From assembly GCA_034440155.1 (NCBI GenBank), contig JAWXBN010000008.1, positions 1 through 42,274 on the forward strand: a stretch of 42,274 nt of DNA, read 5' to 3'. A program made the position numbers and the translations under genes. The notes beneath the pieces are model-generated. The model saw only the letters and a list, made by a program, of their open reading frames with translations, did no database searches and was not told the DNA's origin. Shown piece after piece: positions 1 to 6,191 of the stretch. Each line of letters opens with the position of its first letter. The first letter of the stretch is position 1. Source of the stretch: Verrucomicrobiota bacterium (GTDB taxonomy: Bacteria > Verrucomicrobiota > Verrucomicrobiia > JAWXBN01).

Positions 1-574
1 CTTGGACTTGGAGGACTTGGTAATCCTTCGGGATGGTGAAGAGGTCTTCAGGCTGGGGGCCTTCGACAAAATTCTCCATATCGAGGGTGGTTTGTCCGTC
101 GGCGGTCTGGACACGGACAGGGTTTTTCTTATCAGCGGACACCCAGACATAACTTTGTATGCCTTGGCTGGAGACATTGTATTTTTCACAGGCGATATTC
201 CGGATGGTATCCTTACCGAGGAGTTTCCATTCGGCGTTTTTTTGGCGCCAAGAGGAGGTCGGATCGCTATCAGCAGTCATCGGTGCGGCCATGTAACGTT
301 TGAGCTGGGGCATGAGGGTGTATTGGATGCCCTGGTCTTTACGCATGATCGTGACGATGGTTTCGGTACCGCGCTGGACTTCATAACGCCATTTGAGTTT
401 ATCAAAGTAAAATTTGATTTTAACGCCATCCGGGATGCTTTTGGAGGTGATGACCTGGTCCACACTGAAAGACTCAGGGATGACGATTTCGCTCGTGGCT
501 TGTTGTCCATAGCTAGTGGAAATACAAATCCCGAAAAGAAAAAAGACCGTGAAATAACGGCATAATTGATTCAT
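1..574 (-). CDS. Secreted protein of unknown function, C-terminus cut by window edge
   Basis: The minus frame is open from an ATG at 572-574 to the left edge with no stop, giving at least 191 residues; the C-terminus lies outside the window. The N-terminus is a clear signal peptide: Met, one Arg, then the hydrophobic run YFTVFFLFGICIS and a Ser-Tyr-Gly-Gln-Gln cleavage region. The rest is hydrophilic and beta-rich, with KFYFDKLKWRYE, YTLMPQLKRYM, GKDTIRNIACEKYNV and YVWVSADKKNPVRVQ. This pattern (a reduced-protein core, then 'cannot be read as X but Y' style linker, then substrate-like beta strands) recalls LolA-fold or DUF4412-type periplasmic proteins, but I cannot confirm a family. The plus strand over the same bases is also open, but it lacks a signal peptide and protein-like composition, so I take it as the shadow. 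A divergent transporter gene begins at 884. Confidence 0.7.
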   Translation of the reverse strand, partial: MNQLCRYFTVFFLFGICISTSYGQQATSEIVIPESFSVDQVITSKSIPDGVKIKFYFDKLKWRYEVQRGTETIVTIMRKDQGIQYTLMPQLKRYMAAPMTADSDPTSSWRQKNAEWKLLGKDTIRNIACEKYNVSSQGIQSYVWVSADKKNPVRVQTADGQTTLDMENFVEGPQPEDLFTIPKDYQVLQVQ

Positions 575-883
575 CCGGCTACACTGGCAAAAATCATCAA
601 GGAATCAAGCCAACATGTACATACGGAAGAGCACCGGGGCTTGAACCCACCGACAAACCCCGGTGCAGCCTCTTTCCTATGCCACTCTGCGGCCAGAATC
701 GTCCCATTCATCGTGACCACCGTCAGCAAAGGCGGGGGGTATCAATCCAAAATAAGAGACATAAAAGTTGATTCCCTCGCATTTCTCTCTAAAAACAAAA
801 AAAAGTAAATTTTTGCTTGGGAGGTGATTCAGCGACCGCTGCCAGCAAAGGTGATGGTATTGCACAAAAAATCAGAAATAAAA
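575..883. other. Divergent intergenic region with a long imperfect hairpin
   Basis: About 310 bases separate the divergent secreted-protein and Nramp-like genes. The only clear structure is an inverted repeat at about 625-679: GCACCGGGG (630-638 region) pairs with CCCCGGTGC, and outside it GGAAGA pairs imperfectly with TCTTTCC. On the minus strand the apical part reads GGGTTCAAGCCCC, like a tRNA T arm. I could not fold a full cloverleaf with an anticodon arm, so I do not call a tRNA. It may be a leader structure of either gene or a tRNA-derived remnant. Confidence 0.4.
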
Positions 884-2161
884 ATGCTCAATAAATTCCA
901 AAAACTCCTCTCGATCATCGGTCCGGGACTGCTCATGGCGGGCGCGGCTATCGGTGTATCACATCTCGTTCAAGCCACCCGGGCGGGGGCGGATTTTGGA
1001 TATCAACTCATCCTCTTGGTTCTTCTTTCAAATTTTATTAAATATCCCTTTTTCGAGATCGGCCATCGTTTCGCCGTGACCGGGCGCAATTTGCTCGAGG
1101 GCTATCATCAGATGGGGAGGGGGTGGCTTTATCTTTTTCTTTTCCTGAATATTTTTACCGCCGTCATCAGTCTGGCCGGTGTGACCTTTGTGACCGGAGG
1201 ACTCGCGTCGAATCTCCTCCCATACGGATTCCTCAAAAGCTGGGACAATACGCTGTGGTGTGCACTCCTGCTTTTGATCTGTCTGGGACTCATTATTGTG
1301 GGAAGTTATCGGGTTCTTGAAAAATCGATCAAATGGATGATGTTCCTGCTCCTGATCTGTACGGTCGCAGCCCTCGTGGGGGCGATGATCCATGGGCCAA
1401 ATGCCGCTCCGGGCTTTGTGGGGCCTTCGCCCTGGACACTGGCGGCATTGCCCTTTCTCATCGCGCTGATGGGGTGGATGCCCGCGCCCATCGAGATGTC
1501 TGTGTGGCAATCCATCTGGGTCACCCAACAAAGCAAAAGCTCCGGGGAAAAGTCCACCCGCAGGAATACCTCCATCGACTTTCATTTTGGTTATGCCCTG
1601 ACCACGGGGCTGGCGGTCGTCTTCCTACTCATGGGCACGTATGTGATGTTTGGCACCGGCCAAGATTTCTCCAGTAACTCTGCTGGATTTGCGGCGCAGC
1701 TGGTCAAGATGTATACACAGACCCTCGGCGGCTGGTCTGGCCCGATTGTGTCTATCGCCGCCTTTGTCGCGATGTTTTCCACGACATTAACCGTGCTAGA
1801 CGCTTACCCGCACTCGCTCTCGACGGGGGCACAAATTGCATTCCCCTCGCTCAAGCTCTCTGGCCGCCATATGCACGTTTTACTGATGATCCTCTGTTCG
1901 ATCATTGCTCTGATTATTATTAATCGTTACCTCAATAGTATGAAGGCTCTCATCGACTTTGCCACGACCATCGCATTCCTCTCCGCCCCGGTATTTGCCT
2001 TTATGAATTATAAACTCATCTTTTCCGAGATCACTCCGCCAGAGCTCCGTCCAGGAATGACATTCAAGGCTCTCTGTTGGTTAGGAATTGCTTTCCTTTG
2101 CACCTTCTCTGTGCTCTTTCTATTATGGCGCTTTTACCCGGGCGTACTCTCTGGATTCTAA
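884..2161 (+). CDS. Nramp-family-like membrane transporter lacking the DPGN metal motif
   Basis: This is a 425-residue polytopic membrane protein with about ten or eleven hydrophobic segments. The first segment reads GPGLLMAGAAIGVSH, which aligns with the Nramp TM1 start GPG. The Nramp metal-binding Asp-Pro-Gly-Asn that normally follows is missing; the position reads Ile-Gly-Val-Ser-His. In the sixth segment the usual Met-Pro-His is replaced by WMPAPIE. The fold is therefore probably Nramp/APC-like (LeuT), but the substrate is uncertain and may not be Mn or Fe. I chose the ATG at 884 because GPGLL then falls 12 residues from the start, as in the family. A GTG at 824 or ATG at 854 in the same frame would add 20 or 10 hydrophilic residues. 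No strong ribosome binding site decides this. The gene carries one GCAATTTGC motif (1086-1094), read as Arg-Asn-Leu-Leu. Confidence 0.8.
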   Translation: MLNKFQKLLSIIGPGLLMAGAAIGVSHLVQATRAGADFGYQLILLVLLSNFIKYPFFEIGHRFAVTGRNLLEGYHQMGRGWLYLFLFLNIFTAVISLAGVTFVTGGLASNLLPYGFLKSWDNTLWCALLLLICLGLIIVGSYRVLEKSIKWMMFLLLICTVAALVGAMIHGPNAAPGFVGPSPWTLAALPFLIALMGWMPAPIEMSVWQSIWVTQQSKSSGEKSTRRNTSIDFHFGYALTTGLAVVFLLMGTYVMFGTGQDFSSNSAGFAAQLVKMYTQTLGGWSGPIVSIAAFVAMFSTTLTVLDAYPHSLSTGAQIAFPSLKLSGRHMHVLLMILCSIIALIIINRYLNSMKALIDFATTIAFLSAPVFAFMNYKLIFSEITPPELRPGMTFKALCWLGIAFLCTFSVLFLLWRFYPGVLSGF

Positions 2162-2834
2162 TAAGACAAACCAGCATCAATCATCCTAAAAAGGAAAATG
2201 GGCATGGGGATTCGGAGCTGAAGGGGGCTCTCAGTGTGGGCGGGTTATTTTTCTGGGATTAGGGTGTCCTGAGTTAACCGCTGAGGAGCAGGACAGCTTG
2301 GGCGATCGAGTCTCTTTTTTCGTGCAAAATACTCACCTTTACCGTTCTTTGGCCCCCGCTTTGGACTTGTCGCCCGACTCCTTGCATGAGCATCGGGCGG
2401 GGGCAGGATCGGCATGGCCTCGGTGGATTCTTTCCCCGTGGCCTCGTGGATCCGGCACTAGACACATTCGCTTTCAGAATAAATCTCACATTTCCCGTCG
2501 AGTGTGCCACCACAAGGGCCGTTGCGCAGACTCTTTGGGGGCAACTACTCATCGGGCAGATAAGACCGGTTTTACGCAGCACACACTGCCCGTAGGTTTG
2601 ACAATCAAAAAGTATTCCCTTCACAAACACCTCTGTGTGGAAAATAAGTTTTTCCGCAAGATTGGCCCGTTTGGTCTTTTGTCTTGCGGGGAGGCACTCT
2701 TGTTTTGACCAAGCAGAAAAATCAATAAACCCCTTATTTAATAGCCATTATTTCATTTAAACCCTGATGAATGATTAATCGGTCATTGTCGAGGTTGCCT
2801 TTATTCTCAAAAACAGGTTAATGTAGAAAAACCT
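2162..2834. other. 673-bp intergenic region without a convincing intact gene
   Basis: Several open frames cross this stretch on both strands, but none has a ribosome binding site, a recognisable domain or normal composition. The minus strand of 2274-2420 resembles a decayed LuxR-type helix-turn-helix end (see separate entry). The last 100 bases before 2835 are AT-rich and presumably carry the promoter of the PEP-CTERM gene; I see no perfect -35/-10 pair. Confidence 0.4.
2274..2420 (-). pseudogene. Possible remnant of a LuxR/NarL-type response regulator C-terminus
   Basis: On the minus strand the frame ending at 2274 reads RTVKVSILHEKRDSIAQAVL plus LLSG and a stop. This resembles the end of LuxR-type HTH domains, which commonly read RTVKVHVSxILxKLGVxDRTQAVLLA. 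Just upstream, another frame gives GDKSKAGAKER, similar to the usual SDKEIA segment, so at least one frameshift and small deletions would be needed. There is no intact receiver domain upstream. The match is short and by eye only, so it is a weak call. Confidence 0.25.
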
Positions 2835-4367
2835 ATGATCGTACTACGTAAATTACTTTTCATTAGCCTTTTTTGCGGATTATGCCCCGTTCTTTTTGGC
2901 CAAAACCAGACCACAAATCTTAGTCCGGTGATTATCGGGGGGAATTTGCCCTACCAGATCAATGTCAGTGTTTACGATATGGGGTCATCCTCCCCTCCTG
3001 CTATCCAGAGTTATGTCTCGGCCCAAATCGGCAATGAGTGGCTCCTGCTGGCGGGGCGCACGAATGGTCTGCATAATTTCAGCAACAACGGCCTCACTAA
3101 TTTCCCCCCTGCTGCACAAAACACAACGGCGTATGTGATTAATCCCGTGACCAAAGAAGTCTGGGGCCGCTCCCTTAATGACAGTTTTGCAGGATTAACG
3201 ACGAACCAAGTGGATTCACTTTCATCCACAGCACCTCAGTCATATCAAAATGGTAACACCCTTTATGTCGCCGGTGGATATGTGTACAACCGTACGATCA
3301 ACGATTTTAATACATTCGATACATTAACGGCCATAGATGTGGCCCAGACCATGGCTTGGGTCAAAGGCGGCGCTGGTATACTCGCATCGAATATCCGTCA
3401 GACCAATGATGCCCTTTTCCAAGTCACGGGGGGAGACCTCAAGCTCATGAATGGCCGGACTCACTTGATTTTCGGTCAAAACTTTGACGGGCCTTATACA
3501 CCTGGGTCAAATGGCATCTACACCAAACAAGTCCGCTCCTTTGATGTCGTGGATAACGGGGTGAGCCTTGGATTTACTAATGTCACCATGACCACGGCTG
3601 ATGATAATTACCGTCGCCGTGATTTAAATATCGTCCCGATCCGCACAAATGGAGGAGCCAATGAGGGTGTCGTCGCGCTTTCCGGGGTTTTCAATACAAA
3701 CGGTGGGGTCTGGACAGTGCCCGTGGAGATATCTACCAATGGTACGCCTTCCATGGCGGATCCCACGGCGATCACCACTTTTAAGCAGGGAATGAATAAT
3801 TACCGGACGGCCACCGCCAGTCTTTATTCTGGATCCCGGGATGAATCCCATACGCTGCTTTTTGGCGGGATCAGTCTGGAATATTATGACACGTTGACCG
3901 GACTGATTGTCCAGGATGATAATGTCCCGTTTATTAATAGTAACTCATCCATCATCCGTGATGGCAGTGGAAACTATACCCAATATTATCTCGGAGAAAT
4001 GCCTTCGATTGCCAACGCCATGAATGGAGGGTCTAACTTCCTTTTCGGGGCATCATCTGATTTTATGCCAGTCGCGGGATTACCGACACTTTCAAACGGC
4101 ATGATCGATATGGATGCCCTGACAGCGCCCACGGTGATCGGGTATATGTTCGGCGGGATCGCCGCGACGCAGCCGAATAACGGCAGCTCAGGCGCCTCCG
4201 ATGTCATGTTCGCCATTACCTTTATTCCTGTGCCCGAACCCCGGACCTCGATCTTTATCCTTTTGGTTATTCCTTGCCTGATATGGTTATTACGCCGGGG
4301 TAAAGAATACCGGTGCGCTACTGGGGCACACTCACAGAGCGGCCATTATCCTTCGGGGAGAGTTTGA
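2835..4367 (+). CDS. PEP-CTERM exported protein with kelch-like repeats
   Basis: The product has 510 residues. Residues 1-22 form a signal peptide (KLLFISLFCGLCPVLFG, then Gln). The body is Asn/Thr/Ser rich, with repeated strands such as WLLLAGRTNGLH, AYVINPVTKEVWGRSL, NTLYVAGGYVYN, THLIFGQNFDG, HTLLFGGISLEYYD and VIGYMFGGIA, which look like kelch-type beta-propeller blades. The C-terminus has the tripartite sorting signal: VPEP near residue 473, a hydrophobic helix (FILLVIPCLIWLL), then RRGK. Such proteins are cut by an exosortase and delivered to the surface or matrix; no exosortase gene lies in the window. Oddly, about 17 residues follow the Arg-Arg cluster, and the last 50 bases overlap the convergent SDR gene. 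In most family members the protein ends a few residues after the basic cluster, so the tail may come from a lost stop. Confidence 0.85.
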   Translation: MIVLRKLLFISLFCGLCPVLFGQNQTTNLSPVIIGGNLPYQINVSVYDMGSSSPPAIQSYVSAQIGNEWLLLAGRTNGLHNFSNNGLTNFPPAAQNTTAYVINPVTKEVWGRSLNDSFAGLTTNQVDSLSSTAPQSYQNGNTLYVAGGYVYNRTINDFNTFDTLTAIDVAQTMAWVKGGAGILASNIRQTNDALFQVTGGDLKLMNGRTHLIFGQNFDGPYTPGSNGIYTKQVRSFDVVDNGVSLGFTNVTMTTADDNYRRRDLNIVPIRTNGGANEGVVALSGVFNTNGGVWTVPVEISTNGTPSMADPTAITTFKQGMNNYRTATASLYSGSRDESHTLLFGGISLEYYDTLTGLIVQDDNVPFINSNSSIIRDGSGNYTQYYLGEMPSIANAMNGGSNFLFGASSDFMPVAGLPTLSNGMIDMDALTAPTVIGYMFGGIAATQPNNGSSGASDVMFAITFIPVPEPRTSIFILLVIPCLIWLLRRGKEYRCATGAHSQSGHYPSGRV

Positions 4368-4998
4368 GGATATAAGGCGCGGCTATTTTAGCCCATGTCT
4401 CTGCTTTTGGATAGGAGGACGCGCCATCGGCCCAGCAGGTCTGGAGCATGTCCGTATTAATGATACCGGGATTTAGCGGGATGGCAGCCATGCCTTCTGG
4501 CAATTCCTGTGCGAGGGCCTTAGTCATTCCTTCAATCGCATATTTGCTAGCACAATATGGGGCGACCTGTGGTGAGGTGGAGCGGCCCCAGCCCGAACTC
4601 AGATTAATGATCATCCCGCTTTTACGCGCAGTCATCGCAGGGGCAAAGGCTTTGATAGAGTGGAATACACCTCTGAGATTCACATCCATAATGCGGGCGA
4701 AGTCCACCGGGGCGATTTCCCATAAATTTCTGGGTTCATTGATAATGCCAGCGTTATTTATGAGAATGTCCGGTGGGCCGGATGCCGCCAAGATCGCCGA
4801 TGCCCAGTTCTCTACGGCTTCAAAGTCCGTCACGTCCAGCGCAGCAAATTGCGCGTTCGTAGGATAAGCGGTTTTTAATTTTTCAATCCGCTGTAAATTG
4901 CGGCCACACCCCATTGTCCGGTGCCCGAGCTTCTGGAACTCATGGATCAATGCCTCCCCTAACCCCCGTGTGCATCCGGTAATGACGATTGTTTTCAT
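4318..4998 (-). CDS. Short-chain dehydrogenase/reductase
   Basis: This is a classical SDR of 226 residues from the ATG at 4996-4998. The cofactor motif TGCTRGLG is at residues 7-14, NNAG at 81-84, and the catalytic set is Ser 134/135, Tyr 148 and Lys 152 (PYCASK). The cofactor is NAD(P)H; the substrate cannot be read from the sequence. The start is uncertain. A strong GGAGGAG lies at 5041-5047, about 8 bases before an in-frame TTG at 5034, which would add 12 residues. It also precedes an ATG at 5025-5027 in another frame that would give an 11-codon peptide whose TGA overlaps the SDR ATG (ATGA), suggesting translational coupling. The 3' end overlaps the convergent PEP-CTERM gene by 50 bases. 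One GCAAATTGC motif lies at 4844-4852, encoding Gln-Phe-Ala. Confidence 0.85.
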   Translation of the reverse strand: MKTIVITGCTRGLGEALIHEFQKLGHRTMGCGRNLQRIEKLKTAYPTNAQFAALDVTDFEAVENWASAILAASGPPDILINNAGIINEPRNLWEIAPVDFARIMDVNLRGVFHSIKAFAPAMTARKSGMIINLSSGWGRSTSPQVAPYCASKYAIEGMTKALAQELPEGMAAIPLNPGIINTDMLQTCWADGASSYPKAETWAKIAAPYILKLSPKDNGRSVSVPQ

Positions 4999-5114
4999 CG
5001 GCCCACGATAAACGTTTCCCGCAGGATCATGCAAAGTTTTTTCTCCTCCGAGGGTTCGTTTCAAAGGGGGTTCATCCTTGTCGCAAGATTTTTGTGGGGG
5101 TATAGTGCGGCGAT

Positions 5115-6032
5115 ATGAAAATAGCGATTGTGGGTTCAGGAGCGATCGGATGTTATTACGGGGGGCGGCTATTGCAGCACGGCTTTGATGTTCATTTCCT
5201 GATGCGTGCCGATTATGAGGCGGTTAAGGCACGGGGATTAACGATTTATACGGCCACGGAAACTATTTTCCTTGGGCACGTGCCTGTGTACCCCTCGACC
5301 ACGGAGATTGGTCCGGTGGACCTTGTTATTGTCTCGCTGAAATCCACGTCAAATGACGCACTTAAAAATCTGATCCCTCCCCTGCTCCATGAAAACACCA
5401 TGCTACTGACCTTGCAGAATGGCCTCGGGAATGAGGAATGCCTCGCAGAAAATTTCGGTGCAAAAAGGGTTCTCGGAGGGGTGTGTTTTATCGGGGTGAA
5501 TCGAACCGGCCCCGGGGAAATCAAGCACATGGGTGAAGGCATGATTATGATGGGGGAATTCGGACGGGACCCCTCCCCACGGGCGCAAGAAATCGCCGAA
5601 ATATTCATGGACTCGGGTATTCCCTGCAAAGTATCTCCTTCGCTGGCTGAGGTTCGTTGGCGTAAGCTCGTGTGGAATATCCCTTTTAACGGGTTATCAA
5701 TCGCACTGGGCGGGATCACAACAGACCTGATCTTGGCGGGCGAGGAAAATACCCTGCTCGTGCGCAGGCTGATGGGAGAAGTCATTACCGCCGCAGGAGC
5801 ACTGGGATTTTTAATCGAGCCTGCCTACATCGATGCCCAGGTCCATCGTACTCCCGCTTTAGGAGCTTACCGGCCATCGAGCCTCATCGATTGGCAAGCG
5901 GGTGCCCCTGTCGAAGTCGAGGCCATCTGGGGTGGACCCCTCCGCCGCGGCCTCGCAGCCGGGGTAAAGATGCCCGAGCTCGAAAAGCTCTACACGACTC
6001 TCAAAGAGACTTGCTGTAAACACACACCTTGA
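5115..6032 (+). CDS. panE: 2-dehydropantoate 2-reductase (ketopantoate reductase family)
   Basis: The product has 305 residues, a normal length for PanE/ApbA. The N-terminal Rossmann motif GSGAIG is at residues 7-12 in MKIAIVGSGAIGCYYGGRL. Family landmarks follow: LVIVSLKST, LTLQNGLGNEE, GGVCFIG, the helix WRKLVWNIPFNG containing the probable catalytic Lys near residue 184, and the C-terminal EVEAIWGGPLRRG. The reaction is NADPH-dependent reduction of ketopantoate to pantoate in coenzyme A synthesis. Some family members act on other 2-oxo acids, so the substrate is inferred. It is divergently placed from the SDR gene with about 115 bases between them. No other pantothenate gene is nearby. Confidence 0.88.
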   Translation: MKIAIVGSGAIGCYYGGRLLQHGFDVHFLMRADYEAVKARGLTIYTATETIFLGHVPVYPSTTEIGPVDLVIVSLKSTSNDALKNLIPPLLHENTMLLTLQNGLGNEECLAENFGAKRVLGGVCFIGVNRTGPGEIKHMGEGMIMMGEFGRDPSPRAQEIAEIFMDSGIPCKVSPSLAEVRWRKLVWNIPFNGLSIALGGITTDLILAGEENTLLVRRLMGEVITAAGALGFLIEPAYIDAQVHRTPALGAYRPSSLIDWQAGAPVEVEAIWGGPLRRGLAAGVKMPELEKLYTTLKETCCKHTP

Positions 6033-6191
6033 TTCTCCTCACTCTTATCGTGACGCTCCCTCCCTTCTCATTTGTGTGGGGTAGAGTGGGTGAAATAGAG
6101 GATCGATCCATCACCCGCCGATCCCGTTTAACTGATAAAATCGGAGCAATTTGCTCGACAAGGCGATTAGAAGCGTTAACAGCGCATATAT
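6033..6191 (+). promoter_or_regulatory. Leader with perfect odd palindrome GAGCAATTTGCTC
   Basis: This 159-base gap holds the 13-mer GAGCAATTTGCTC at 6144-6156, ending 35 bases before the next ATG. The sequence ATCCCGTT (6121-6128) precedes it, followed by TCGGAGCAA. The leader of dnaB (11851-11880) has the same two blocks and nearly the same spacing to its ATG. The arrangement could be an operator or simply two insertions of the same repeated motif. Confidence 0.4.

Noticed and set aside
2-565. Plus-strand open frame of 187 codons
   Set aside because: The minus strand over the same bases encodes a signal peptide and a plausible secreted protein; the plus frame is its shadow.
625-700. tRNA gene call
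   Set aside because: A T-arm-like stretch exists, but I could not form acceptor, D and anticodon arms together.
2298-2708. Plus-strand 136-codon frame as a gene
   Set aside because: It has no ribosome binding site, no domain and unusual composition; it overlaps other open frames.
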